From Actinomycetota bacterium (GTDB lineage Bacteria; Actinomycetota; Actinomycetes; S36-B12; FW305-bin1), in NCBI GenBank assembly GCA_004297305.1, contig SCTR01000006.1, forward strand, positions 318,129 through 382,128: a stretch of DNA of 64,000 nt, given 5' to 3'. Positions within the stretch are counted from its first letter, which is position 1. Each line of letters begins with the position of its first letter. Under the pieces are notes generated by a model that saw only the letters and a list, made by a program, of their open reading frames with translations, did no database searches and was not told where the DNA came from. This document shows positions 44,211 to 53,668 of this stretch, piece by piece. The translations under genes and the position numbers were made by a program.

Positions 44211-45548
44211 TCAGCCGGTGTAGTAGCCGTCGAGCAACCCGAGGACCTCGTCCAGCACGCCGAGGCCCTCCCGCACCTGGTCGTCGGTCACGATGCACGG
44301 CGGTACGACGTGCATCCGGTTGCCGTTGGTGAACGGCAAGACCCCCCGCTGCAGGCAACCGGCGACGAGTTCGGCCATCGCCGGCGAGGTCCCGCCGTAC
44401 GGCGCCAACGGCTCGCGGGTCGCGCGATCGGTGACCAGTTCGATCCCCCAGAACACGCCGAGCCCTCGGACCTCACCGATCACCGGGTGCCGTTCGGCAA
44501 GGGCCCGAAGACCGGGACCGAGGACGTCGGTGCCGATCCGGGCGGCGTTGCCGACCATCCCTTCGTCGCGCATCGCGTCGATGGTCGCCACGGCGGCCGC
44601 GCAGGCCAGCGGATGCCCGGAGTACGTCAGGCCACCGGGAAACACCCTGTCCCGGAACGTGTCGTAGATCTCGTCGGACACGATGACGCCGCCCAGCGGC
44701 ACGTAGCCGGAGTTGACCCCCTTGGCGAACACGATCAGATCGGGGTCGATGCCGGCGTGCTCGTAGGCGAACCACGCGCCGGTGCGGCCGAAACCGGCCA
44801 TCACCTCGTCGGCGATGTACACGATGCCGTGCTCGGCGCACAGGGCCTTGACCCCGGCGAGGTAGCCCGGCGGTGGGACCAGGATGCCGCCGGTCCCGAC
44901 GACGCTCTCCAGGATCACCGCGGCGATCGTGTCCGGTCCCTCCAGGGCGATCACTCCGGCGAGGTGCTCCAGGGCGCGCTGCCCCTCCTGCTCGACCGAG
45001 GTGGACCAGAACGGGGTGCGGTAGGGGTAAGGGCCGAAGAAGTGGACGTGGCCGACGGCGTACTCGTTCTGCCAGCGGCGCGGATCGCCCGTCGCCGCGA
45101 TCGCCGCACCGGTGTTGCCGTGGTAGCTGCGGTAGCTGCTGAGAATCTTGCGCCGACCGGTATGCAGGCGAGCCATCCGGATCGCGTTCTCGACCGCGTC
45201 CGCCCCACCGTTGGTGAAGAACACGTGATCGTGCCCGGGCGGAGCCAGGGCACTGATCCGCGCTGCCGCCTCACCGCGGGCAGTGGTCGCATGCTGCGGC
45301 GCCACAGTCGCCAGCAGACCGGCCTGCCGCTGGATCGCCGCGACGACCTTGGGGTGCTGATGACCGACGTTGGTATTGACCAGCTGACTGGACAGGTCGA
45401 GGTAGCGCTTACCGTCGAAATCCCAGACGTAGCACCCCTGCGACCGGGCGATCTGGAACGGATTGAGCCCGCCCTGCGCCGACCACGAGTGCATGACGTG
45501 CGCTCGGTCCAGATCGTGAACCCGCGCACCCTCAGGATCCGGTGTCAC
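44211..45548 (-). CDS. class III PLP-dependent aminotransferase (aspartate aminotransferase family)
   Basis: A 445-residue fold-type I enzyme like omega-amino acid:pyruvate and 4-aminobutyrate aminotransferases. VFFTNGGADAVENAIRMAR binds the phosphate of PLP, SYHGNTGAAI follows, IVYIADEVMAGFGRTG carries the Asp that holds the pyridine N, and the Schiff-base Lys is in LIVFAKGVNSGYVPLGG. The substrate amine is not readable. It lies downstream of a VOC dioxygenase-like gene and Rieske dioxygenase genes on the same strand, so it may process an amino-containing intermediate of that pathway. Confidence 0.87.
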   Translation of the reverse strand: MTPDPEGARVHDLDRAHVMHSWSAQGGLNPFQIARSQGCYVWDFDGKRYLDLSSQLVNTNVGHQHPKVVAAIQRQAGLLATVAPQHATTARGEAAARISALAPPGHDHVFFTNGGADAVENAIRMARLHTGRRKILSSYRSYHGNTGAAIAATGDPRRWQNEYAVGHVHFFGPYPYRTPFWSTSVEQEGQRALEHLAGVIALEGPDTIAAVILESVVGTGGILVPPPGYLAGVKALCAEHGIVYIADEVMAGFGRTGAWFAYEHAGIDPDLIVFAKGVNSGYVPLGGVIVSDEIYDTFRDRVFPGGLTYSGHPLACAAAVATIDAMRDEGMVGNAARIGTDVLGPGLRALAERHPVIGEVRGLGVFWGIELVTDRATREPLAPYGGTSPAMAELVAGCLQRGVLPFTNGNRMHVVPPCIVTDDQVREGLGVLDEVLGLLDGYYTG

Positions 45549-45641
45549 CGTCGGCCCGGGGTCATGACGCTTCGCCAGCAGGGCGCATCACAGGTCATCG
45601 CTCATCACAGGCCATGGGTAGCCGAGTAGGGATGCCCGACC

Positions 45642-46145
45642 TTACGGCGTCGTGGGCCCCACATATCCCGGCGGGGTCCGCCCGGGCGGGAAGAGATCGT
45701 GGTAGTACTCCCCGCGCGGAAACTCCAGATTCAGCAGTTCCAGGTACCCGAACGGCGTCTTGTGGAACGCAGCCGGCGGCGGGGTGGTCGGGCCGGCGTC
45801 CTGCAACCATGCCCAACCGCAGTCGTTCACCTCGCGCGAGCGGGTCACCAGGTCGTCGACCCAGTAGCCGATGTGGTGGAACCGCGGAGTGTCGCCGCCC
45901 TCCAGGATCGTGCCGGGAATGCCCTCGAAGAGCTCGATCGACGGCGCTCCCTTCGAGTGCACGTAGGTCGTCGTGTGCTCGTGCTCGACACCGTGCTGAT
46001 CCTTCAACCGGATCGGCGCCACCCGGACCTCGCGCCACTGCAGGCCCAGGACAGTGCTGAACTCCTCCATCCACACCGCGACATCCGGTACGACGAAGGC
46101 CGTGTGGTGCGGGGCCATGACGCGTGGTTCTGTCGACACTGACAT
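45642..46145 (-). CDS. VOC family protein (glyoxalase/ring-cleavage dioxygenase-like)
   Basis: A 167-residue VOC protein: APHHTAFVVPDVAVWMEEFSTVLG, then FHHIGYWVDDLVTRSREVND, and FGYLELLNLEFPRG near the end. The three usual metal ligands are His in PHHTAFV, His in FHHIGYW and Glu in YLELLN. The length and the order fit a single-domain two-module form often found beside aromatic degradation genes. It could be a small extradiol-type dioxygenase or an isomerase. The tandem 30-bp repeats lie just above its start; the operon probably runs from the dioxygenase genes. Confidence 0.78.
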   Translation of the reverse strand: MSVSTEPRVMAPHHTAFVVPDVAVWMEEFSTVLGLQWREVRVAPIRLKDQHGVEHEHTTTYVHSKGAPSIELFEGIPGTILEGGDTPRFHHIGYWVDDLVTRSREVNDCGWAWLQDAGPTTPPPAAFHKTPFGYLELLNLEFPRGEYYHDLFPPGRTPPGYVGPTTP

Positions 46146-46186
46146 TCTCCGTTGGCACTCGGTCCATCAGGCAGGTCTGTCCGCCC

Positions 46187-46350
46187 GCATCCTGCTACAC
46201 GACGACAACTGTTCCGCATCCTGCTACACGATCAGGATTGGTTCCGCATCCTGCTACACGATCAGGATTGGTTCCGCATCCTGCTACACGACCAGGATCG
46301 GTTCCGCATCCTGCTACACGACCAGGATCGGTTCCGCATCCTGCTACACG
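46187..46350. repeat. six-copy 30-bp tandem repeat between the dioxygenase beta gene and the VOC gene
   Basis: The core GCATCCTGCTACACG begins at 46187, 46216, 46246, 46276, 46306 and 46336. Copies 2-5 continue with (A)TCAGGAT(T)GGTTCC or ACCAGGATCGGTTCC. In each of these, ATCCTG and CAGGAT form a 6-bp stem with a 9-base loop, so four hairpins lie in a row. The last copy contains the TAG stop of the beta-subunit gene. Copies 4 and 5 share changes (ACC, ATCGG) that differ from copies 2 and 3, so the array probably grew by duplication of pairs. No unique spacers, hence not a CRISPR array. Confidence 0.92.
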
Positions 46351-46865
46351 ATGATGCTGACCGTGCCGTGCGGACGCAGATCCTCCAAGTCGAGCGTCGA
46401 CCGGCGTACGACGTAGCGCAGGTCCCCATCGACCAGCCGCAGCCGGTGGTCGTAACGGCCCACGTACACATCGGCCTGTCGATTACGGAAGCGGTACACC
46501 GCGAATGACGCGGTGAGCTCGATCTCGTCCCCGGAACGGCCGAGAATCACGACATTCGTGATGAGCCGGCGAGTTCGGGCGTATGGAAACTCCCGGAACG
46601 CTCGGCGACTCTTCAGCCGGGTCACCCGCGCGCGCAGTCGTTCCATGGTGTCGTCGATGTAGACCTGGTCGACGGTCGGATCACCGTCGGGCAGGTCGGC
46701 GCTGGGCATGACGTAGACCGCGTCCTCGCAGAACAACTCGAGCCACGAGTCCAGTTGCCAGCTGTCCAGCAACGCTGCTTCTCGGTAGAGGAAGTCCTCC
46801 AGCTGCGCCCGGGTAACCGCCGCCACTGACGCGGTCACCGGCAGCTGGTCGCTAGGCGCCGACAT
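46344..46865 (-). CDS. aromatic-ring-hydroxylating dioxygenase, beta subunit
   Basis: A 173-residue cystatin-like/SnoaL-fold subunit. QLEDFLYREAALLDSWQLDSWLELFCEDAVYVMPSAD is the typical start, and RRLITNVVILGR, ASFAVYRFRNRQADVYVGRYDHRL and YVVRRSTLDLEDLRPHGTVSIIV the end. It supports the alpha subunit in the terminal oxygenase complex. It overlaps the alpha gene by 14 bases. Its stop is TAG inside the last copy of the 30-bp repeat, and the same TAG recurs every 10 codons downstream in frame. Confidence 0.9.
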   Translation of the reverse strand: MSAPSDQLPVTASVAAVTRAQLEDFLYREAALLDSWQLDSWLELFCEDAVYVMPSADLPDGDPTVDQVYIDDTMERLRARVTRLKSRRAFREFPYARTRRLITNVVILGRSGDEIELTASFAVYRFRNRQADVYVGRYDHRLRLVDGDLRYVVRRSTLDLEDLRPHGTVSIIV

Positions 46866-48168
46866 GGTGCCCCACCGGACGATCGGCCAGCGGCAGGTCG
46901 CTGCCGGTCATGAGGTTGGTCCAGTGGCGCCAGTACGCCCGGATCCCGGCTTCGTCCACGATCTTGGGATCACGCCGCATGCCTCGGGAGATGTCGTTCC
47001 ATTCCACCTCACCGATCGAGTAGCCCTGCTGGCACGCCTCGAGCGCCTCCGCGTCGTCCGGCGTCGCGAAGCCGCCGGGGCCCAGGAAACTGATGAAATT
47101 GTCCAGCCGGCGAGCCAGTGCCGCGCCGCTCTCCTCGCGGGGAGCCAGCTGCCAGTAACGCACCTCGTGGGTATCCACGCCGACCGGCTCGACAGTCCGA
47201 GCAAAGATCGAGTGCGAGTCGGCGAGGGTGAAGTTCGGGAAGACGATGAGATTGCGGGTGTAGTCGCATACCCGGCTCCCCCGCTCCTCGCCGAGCCGGG
47301 CGATGACCTCGGCCCGCAACCGCTCGATGTCGGGCTTGGCCTCCTCGCCGAAGAACGGATTCCAGTGCGCGATCGGCTTGGGGAAACCGGGCGGCATCTC
47401 GAACGCGGCATGCCCGTGGGGATAGATGTGCGTCCGAGATTCGTCGCCGTACCACCCGGTCGGGCGCCGGCTGCCGAACTCCTTCATGTAACTGAAGTAG
47501 GTCGTGTGCAGCGGCTCACCGTGATAGCCGTCGAGCGTATTCTCGACGTTGAGTTTCCAGTTCGATTTGACCGTGTAGTGCGTGTGGCCGCGGATGACGC
47601 GGAGGCCGTCGCGGCTCTGGTCCACCGTCAGGTCGATCATCTCCGTGGCGTCGCCGAGGTAGTCCGCCAACGACGGCGCCTCGAGCGAGTAGTTCACGAA
47701 GTAGAAGTCCCGGTACGAGTCGAACTGCGCCGGTTGCCGCAGTGCCAGGCTCTCGACATCCAGATCAGGGGAGTACCCGTCCCGGTCCGGCATGCTGTTG
47801 AGTTCGCCGGTGGTCGTGAATACCCATGCGTGGTAGAAGCACTGGAATGCCTTGGCGTTGCCTTCGTCCTCCCGGCACAACGTCGCTCCGCGATGGGTAC
47901 ACGAATTGAAGAAAGCGCGCACCTTCCCGTCGCGACCGCGGACAAAGATCAGCGGGCGGCCGCCGACGGTGCGACGACGGAAGTCTCCGGGCGCCTCGAC
48001 CTCGGAGCCGTGGCCGACGTAGAGCCAGGAACCATTGAAGATCCGGCGCTGCTCCTCGAAGAACACCTCTTCAGAGCGCAGGGTGTCACGATGGACCCGG
48101 CAGGTCCCGCGGTCCCTGTCCTCCATGATGAACCGACTGGAATCGGTGAATCTCCTGGCCTCAGGCAC
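46852..48168 (-). CDS. aromatic-ring-hydroxylating dioxygenase, alpha subunit (Rieske)
   Basis: A 438-residue terminal oxygenase. The Rieske [2Fe-2S] ligands are Cys90 and His92 (NSCTHRGATLC) and Cys110 and His113 (CFYHAW). The mononuclear iron region is NVENTLDGYHGEPLH, with Asp213 bridging and His216 and His221 as ligands, in the same D-x2-H-x4-H spacing as naphthalene dioxygenase. The substrate is probably a substituted benzoate or similar ring, but cannot be fixed. No ferredoxin or reductase gene is next to it, so electrons must come from elsewhere. An inner ATG at codon 15 is an alternative start. Followed by the beta subunit. Confidence 0.9.
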   Translation of the reverse strand: MPEARRFTDSSRFIMEDRDRGTCRVHRDTLRSEEVFFEEQRRIFNGSWLYVGHGSEVEAPGDFRRRTVGGRPLIFVRGRDGKVRAFFNSCTHRGATLCREDEGNAKAFQCFYHAWVFTTTGELNSMPDRDGYSPDLDVESLALRQPAQFDSYRDFYFVNYSLEAPSLADYLGDATEMIDLTVDQSRDGLRVIRGHTHYTVKSNWKLNVENTLDGYHGEPLHTTYFSYMKEFGSRRPTGWYGDESRTHIYPHGHAAFEMPPGFPKPIAHWNPFFGEEAKPDIERLRAEVIARLGEERGSRVCDYTRNLIVFPNFTLADSHSIFARTVEPVGVDTHEVRYWQLAPREESGAALARRLDNFISFLGPGGFATPDDAEALEACQQGYSIGEVEWNDISRGMRRDPKIVDEAGIRAYWRHWTNLMTGSDLPLADRPVGHHVGA

Positions 48169-48224
48169 AGCTACTCCCTGTCCGGCGCCCGCGATCGGCC
48201 GGCGCCCGTCCTTGGCCCCCTGGT

Positions 48225-48243
48225 TAGTACAGTTTACATACTA
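48225..48243. promoter_or_regulatory. AT-rich divergent promoter region with inverted repeat
   Basis: The 93-base space between the divergent dioxygenase alpha gene and the 3-hydroxyisobutyrate dehydrogenase-like gene has an unusual AT-rich patch. It carries TAGTA (48225-48229) and TACTA (48239-48243) separated by 9 bases. It is a probable operator; promoter -10 elements for the plus gene could lie at CATACTAT. Confidence 0.5.
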
Positions 48244-48261
48244 TCTGCTACGGTGCGCGCC

Positions 48262-49128
48262 ATGTCAACGACGGAGGCGCTGCGGATCGGATTCGTCGGT
48301 CTGGGCGACATGGGCAAGGGCATGGCGGCCAATCTGGTCCGCAACGGTTTCGACGTGGCCGTCCGCGACCTGCGGCCCGAAGCCGTCGATGAGCTCGTCG
48401 CCCTGGGTGCCGACGCGGCAGCCAGCAACGCCGACGTCAGTCGCGATCGCGACGTCGTGGTCGTCGTTGTCGTCAACGACCAGCAGGTCCGTGATGTCTG
48501 CGTCGGCACCCCGGAGACACCGGGAGTCATTGCGGGATTGACTCCCGGCGCCGTCGTCGTGGTGGCCAGCACGGTGTCGTTGGCCGCGCACCGGGCGGTC
48601 AGCGAGCACGCCGCCACCCACGGCGTGCAGTACGTGGATGCAGCGATGACCGGCGGCAGCGTCGGCGCCCGGGACGGAACGCTGACGTTCTTCGTCGGCG
48701 GGCCGGTGGCCGCGACCGACCGCATCACGCCGGTCCTCGAAGCGATGGGAAACCACGTCTTCCGATGCGGGGAACTCGGCGCCGGAGCCGCGGTCAAGAT
48801 CGTCAACAACCTGCTGAGCATCTCTCACATTCTCGCTGCGCGCGAAGCGATCCGGCTCGCCGCTGCGGCGGGGGTCTCCGAGAGCGACCTGCTGTCCATG
48901 ATCAATACCGGCGACCTCGGCTCCAGCTGGGCAACCCGCAGCTGGGAGCGGCTTCGCTGGCAGGAGCGCAACCACACCGCCGGTCCGGCGGGCATGGTCG
49001 CGATGACGGGGAAGGACCTGCGCCTGGCCCGCGACCTCGCGGCCGATCTCGGCGTCGACGCGCCACTGGTCCAGGCGCTCGTCGACGACGTCCTGCCCGG
49101 CCTCGGCGACGAAGGGCTGACCAGCTGA
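48262..49128 (+). CDS. NAD(P)-dependent beta-hydroxyacid dehydrogenase (3-hydroxyisobutyrate dehydrogenase family)
   Basis: A 288-residue enzyme: IGFVGLGDMGKGMAANLVRNG is the Rossmann start, VVASTVSLAAHRAVSEHA and DAAMTGGSVGARDGTLTFFVGG carry the substrate-binding segment, and KIVNNLLSISHILAAREAIRLA holds the catalytic Lys. The usual GLGxMGxxMAxNL pattern is met. It oxidises a beta-hydroxy acid, or reduces the reverse, as part of the neighbouring degradative cluster. ATG 48262 follows an AT-rich promoter region shared with the Rieske genes. Confidence 0.85.
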   Translation: MSTTEALRIGFVGLGDMGKGMAANLVRNGFDVAVRDLRPEAVDELVALGADAAASNADVSRDRDVVVVVVVNDQQVRDVCVGTPETPGVIAGLTPGAVVVVASTVSLAAHRAVSEHAATHGVQYVDAAMTGGSVGARDGTLTFFVGGPVAATDRITPVLEAMGNHVFRCGELGAGAAVKIVNNLLSISHILAAREAIRLAAAAGVSESDLLSMINTGDLGSSWATRSWERLRWQERNHTAGPAGMVAMTGKDLRLARDLAADLGVDAPLVQALVDDVLPGLGDEGLTS

Positions 49129-49150
49129 CGGGCGCCGCCGGACAACCCTG

Positions 49151-49807
49151 CTAGCCGAAAGCGGCCAGCCGCCGGCGCAGACCCGAACGAACCCGGGGCC
49201 AGTCCTCCGCGACGACCGAGAACAGCGCGGTGTCCCGGACGGTGCCGTCGCTGCGGCGCTGGTAGCGGCGCAGCACACCTTCCGGAGTCGCCCCGAGCCG
49301 CTCGATCGCCCGCAACGACCGGACGTTGCGGACGTCGGTCTTCAGCTGGACCCGGCCCATGCGCAGTTCCTCGAACGCCACGGTCAGCAGCAGCAGCTTC
49401 GTCTCGGGATTGACCGGACCACCCCAGACTGCCGGAGCGTAGGCCGTCGCCCCGATCTCCAGTCGCGCATCGTGGACGGAGATCTCCAGGTACGACGAGG
49501 TCCCCACGACCGTCCCAGGCGACAGTCCGGCATACGGCCGGCGCAGCCGCACCGTCCATGGATGCCGGCCGGCGGCCGGGGCTGCGTTCACCACGGCGAC
49601 CCAGCCATCGGCATCGACGGGGCGTCCGAAGGTGTGCCGCCATACCTCGTCATGATCCGTGGCGGCGAATAGTTCGGCGCTGTCGGCGGCCACGGCCGGT
49701 GTCAGCTCGACCCACGTCCCACGCCAGGGTCCGCCAGGCGGGGGCCAGCCGGCGTCGGGCCATACCGCGTCGTGCGGACGACTGTCCCGATAGCGCTCGT
49801 CGAGCAT
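49151..49807 (-). CDS. GNAT family N-acetyltransferase (RimJ/RimL type)
   Basis: A 218-residue acetyl-CoA-dependent transferase. VELTPAVAADSAELFAATDHDEVW opens the domain; VVGTSSYLEISVHDARLEIGATAYAPAVWGGPVNPETKLLLL is the strand 4-5 region; and RVQLKTDVRNVRSLRAIERLGATPEGVLRRYQRR is the typical strand/helix with the acetyl-CoA Asn. The closest type is the ribosomal-protein-alanine or amino-acid acetyltransferase group; the real substrate is unknown. It converges on the dehydrogenase gene with a 22-base gap. Confidence 0.84.
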   Translation of the reverse strand: MLDERYRDSRPHDAVWPDAGWPPPGGPWRGTWVELTPAVAADSAELFAATDHDEVWRHTFGRPVDADGWVAVVNAAPAAGRHPWTVRLRRPYAGLSPGTVVGTSSYLEISVHDARLEIGATAYAPAVWGGPVNPETKLLLLTVAFEELRMGRVQLKTDVRNVRSLRAIERLGATPEGVLRRYQRRSDGTVRDTALFSVVAEDWPRVRSGLRRRLAAFG

Positions 49808-49847
49808 GCTGGGAGAGTTCCGATACCTTGCGGCGCAGGTGATCCGG

Positions 49848-51191
<1,344 letters not shown>

Positions 51192-51231
51192 TTACCGGAG
51201 GCGGCGACGCGCCGCCGAAAACCCGGGTTGC

Positions 51232-51648
51232 TCAGCCGCCCAGTGCGGTGACCGCCGTCGGGCTGGAGTCGCGCAAGAACGTGGCACACCGGTCCTGTTC
51301 GGCGGTTTCTCCGATAGCGCCGGCCGCCCTGCCCAGGGCGTGCAACGACCGCAGGAAGCCGCGATTGCCCTCGTGCTCCCACGGTATCGGGCCGTGTCCC
51401 TTCCATCCGTTGCGCCGCAACAGGTCCAGGCCTCGGTGGTACCCGGTGCGGGCGAAGGCGTACGACGTCACCACGTGCCCGTCCGCCCACGCCGCATCCG
51501 CCAGGACCGCCCAGACCAGCGACGACGCCGGGTGACGGCGAGCCACGTCGTCCGGCGACGCTCCGTCAGCCAGCAGGCCGCGGACGTCGGCGTCGTCGGG
51601 CAGGAAGGTGGGCGGCGGGCCGCCGAGCAGGTCGGCGTCCAGGGTCAT
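51232..51648 (-). CDS. DUF3151 family protein
   Basis: A 138-residue protein with the DUF3151 landmarks PDDVARRHPASSLVWAVLADAAWADG, VTSYAFARTGYHRGLDLLRRNGWKGHGPIPWEHEGNRGFLRSLHALGRAAGAIGETAEQDRC and FLRDSSPTAV. The domain looks like a TPR-type helical pair. It is conserved upstream of purA and near fba in actinobacteria, but the function is unknown. Start ATG 51648 (MTLDADLLGG) is chosen; the further upstream frame is low complexity. Confidence 0.87.
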   Translation of the reverse strand: MTLDADLLGGPPPTFLPDDADVRGLLADGASPDDVARRHPASSLVWAVLADAAWADGHVVTSYAFARTGYHRGLDLLRRNGWKGHGPIPWEHEGNRGFLRSLHALGRAAGAIGETAEQDRCATFLRDSSPTAVTALGG

Positions 51649-51756
51649 CGCGGCATCCTCGTCATCGGCCCATCCTGCCGGGCGACCGGTCGACTGCCGG
51701 CGGCGGGACGGCGCGGGCACGATGTCGACTGCCGGCAGCGGGACGGCGGCCGCCCG

Positions 51757-52455
51757 TCACGGCGACGACGGCCCGGTCGGCCGTGACGGGGGCGCGAGCA
51801 GCAGCTCGGCCAGCGCAGTACCGAGCCAGTCGGCCACCGCGTCGAGGTCCCAGCCCGGCTGCTGCAGCAGTCGCTCGACCAGTTCCGGCGCGGCTACGGC
51901 CCAGAGCACCTGGCCGGCGCGCGGCACGGGCAGGTCCGCACGCAACACGCCGGCGCCGTCGAGTTCGGCGGCGATCCCGGTCATGGCCGCGAGCCGACCG
52001 GATTCGGCACGGGCCTGCAGCGTCGCCACGTCGGCGTCGGCGGCCGCCGCCTCCCGCATCGCCGCCCATAACGGCGCAACCCGTTGCGAGGCAATGACGA
52101 AGGTCCGAGCGAACACGGCCAGCAGTGCAGTGCCGTCGCCGGTGCGGTGCAGTTCGGCGAGCGCCGCGCGCGGTTCGTCGCGATCGGCCACCGGCACCTC
52201 GGCATGATCGCCGGCGATGGCGACGTCGACCGCGCGCTTCAGCAGCGCGGACTTGGTCCCGAATGCGGCATGGACGGTGGCGACCGACACCCCGGCCCGC
52301 GCCGCGACCGCGGCCATCGTCGTGCCGGCGTAGCCCTGCTCGGCGAAGCACTCAACGGCGGCGTCGACGACGCGGGCCCGAGCGGCGGCCGCGGCGGCCT
52401 GCCGGCCGGACGAGTCGTACGACCGCGCCTTGACGTGTCCCGCAGATTCGTTCAC
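51757..52455 (-). CDS. TetR family transcriptional regulator
   Basis: A 232-residue regulator. The DNA-binding domain is RVVDAAVECFAEQGYAGTTMAAVAARAGVSVATVHAAFGTKSALLKRAVD near residues 28-75. The rest is helical and holds the ligand pocket, with no family-specific marks. The start is GTG 52455, 5 bases after AGAGG. It is divergent from a small gene at 52523 and a palindrome lies between them, so autoregulation and control of that gene are likely. Confidence 0.85.
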   Translation of the reverse strand: MNESAGHVKARSYDSSGRQAAAAAARARVVDAAVECFAEQGYAGTTMAAVAARAGVSVATVHAAFGTKSALLKRAVDVAIAGDHAEVPVADRDEPRAALAELHRTGDGTALLAVFARTFVIASQRVAPLWAAMREAAAADADVATLQARAESGRLAAMTGIAAELDGAGVLRADLPVPRAGQVLWAVAAPELVERLLQQPGWDLDAVADWLGTALAELLLAPPSRPTGPSSP

Positions 52456-52470
52456 ACTCACCTCTAATGA

Positions 52471-52487
52471 ATAGAGCCACACTCTAT
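52471..52487. promoter_or_regulatory. palindromic operator between tetR-type gene and small protein gene
   Basis: ATAGAG (52471-52476) and CTCTAT (52482-52487) with the 5-base spacer CCACA. It lies 16 bases before the TetR start and 36 bases before the plus-strand gene, in an AT-rich patch of an otherwise GC-rich region. This is the standard position of a TetR operator. Confidence 0.65.
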
Positions 52488-52522
52488 CAAATACTGGGCT
52501 CCGGCCCGGGGAGGAGCGGACC

Positions 52523-52846
52523 ATGTATGCACAGTGCGTCACGATGCCCGGAGTCACCGCGGAGCAGTCGGCCACCGTCGATGCGGCAGTCCTGGCGTTG
52601 ACCGGAGGACACCTGCCGGACGGCTGCCGCGCCCACGTCGCCGGTCCGTGCGAGGGCGGCTGGCGGTTCATCGAGGTCTGGGAGTCCGAGGAGCACCTGC
52701 GGCGGTTCGAGAGCACCGTCCTCGGCCAGGCGATGCAGCAGGTGCAGGCCCAGCTGGCGGCGCTGCCCGGCACGCTGACGCGGTCGCCGTTCGACGTGCT
52801 CGCGGTGGCCGGAGCCAGCGCCGTCCCCGCCGTCGCCCCAGCCTGA
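52523..52846 (+). CDS. small protein, probably antibiotic-biosynthesis-monooxygenase/A-B-barrel-like
   Basis: A 107-residue protein. YAQCVTMPGVTAEQSATVDAAV, CRAHVAGPCEGGWRFIEVWESEEHLRRFESTVLGQAM resembles the ferredoxin-like dimeric A/B-barrel fold of ABM and stress-responsive proteins (conserved W-x-F-I-E-V-W-E-S-E-E-x-L-x-x-F). The function is unknown. GGGGAGGAG precedes ATG 52523. It is divergent from a TetR-type gene and likely regulated by it. Confidence 0.65.
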   Translation: MYAQCVTMPGVTAEQSATVDAAVLALTGGHLPDGCRAHVAGPCEGGWRFIEVWESEEHLRRFESTVLGQAMQQVQAQLAALPGTLTRSPFDVLAVAGASAVPAVAPA

Positions 52847-52870
52847 CGGGTCGACCGCCGGCGCGGCTGG

Positions 52871-53668
52871 TCAACCGCTGGGGGCCAGCCGCGCCAGCAA
52901 CCGCAGCGCATCGCGCGGGGCATGGGCGTCGATGTCGTTGTCGAAGTACACGTGGGCGTCCCGGCCGGCGGCGAGGTCCGCGGCCACCCGGGTCGCCCAG
53001 CCGTCGAGCTCCGCGTCGGTGTAGCCGGAGGCATACAACTGCCGGGGACCGTGCAACCGGTAGTACGACAGCGGGCCGGCCGCGAAATGCGGCGGTGGCG
53101 CAGGGAACCGCGACGAGTCGGCGTGGACCAGCGTGACCCCGCGCTCGGCAAAGGCGTCCAGCCGGCTGCCGGTGAACCAGTCGGGGTGCCGCAACTCGAC
53201 GGCGATCGGCGGCCCCGGTACCGATCCGACGTAGTCGAGGAACCCCGTCATCCGCTGCCAGCCCAGGTCGGTCGGGCCGAAACTCGCCGGCAACTGGACG
53301 AGGACCACCGCCAGCCGGTCCCCGAGTGCACCGACACTGCCCAGCAGCCGCGACCAGCTGTCGGGCAGCTCACCGCCCAGCCGCTTCACGTGGGTGAGGT
53401 AGCGCGACGCCTTGACTGCGAAGCCGAACCCGGCCGGCGTCGCCCGGACCCAGCCGGCGACCGCGTCGGCAGCGGGCAGCCGGTAGAAGGAACTGTCGAC
53501 CTCGACCGCCGTGAGCCGTTGCGACAGATAGGCAAGCCACGATCGCTGTGGTACGTCGACGGGATAGAAGGGGCCCCGCCAGGACCGGTACGCCCAGCCC
53601 GACGTACCGAGGAAAAGCCGGCCCGCGGTCAGCTCAGCTTCGTCCCGGACGACCGAAGGTCTTCGCAC
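52871..53668 (-). CDS. DUF72 domain-containing protein
   Basis: A 265-residue TIM-barrel-like protein: LFLGTSGWAYRSWRGPFYPVDVPQRSWLAYLSQRLTAVEVDSSFYRLP, FGFAVKASRYLTHVKRLGG, VVLVQLPASFGP, AVELRHPDWF, VTLVHADSSRFPA, YYRLHGPRQLYASGYTDAELDGWA and VYFDNDIDAHAPRDALRLLARL. These are all landmarks of DUF72 (YecE family), whose function is unknown. The start is uncertain: GTG 53668 lies inside the end of fba (40-base overlap), and conservation begins near residue 15. Confidence 0.85.
   Translation of the reverse strand: MRRPSVVRDEAELTAGRLFLGTSGWAYRSWRGPFYPVDVPQRSWLAYLSQRLTAVEVDSSFYRLPAADAVAGWVRATPAGFGFAVKASRYLTHVKRLGGELPDSWSRLLGSVGALGDRLAVVLVQLPASFGPTDLGWQRMTGFLDYVGSVPGPPIAVELRHPDWFTGSRLDAFAERGVTLVHADSSRFPAPPPHFAAGPLSYYRLHGPRQLYASGYTDAELDGWATRVAADLAAGRDAHVYFDNDIDAHAPRDALRLLARLAPSG

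Noticed and set aside
46187-46350. Possible CRISPR array from evenly spaced repeats
   Set aside because: The repeats are directly adjacent with a 30-bp period; there are no unique spacers and no cas genes in the window.
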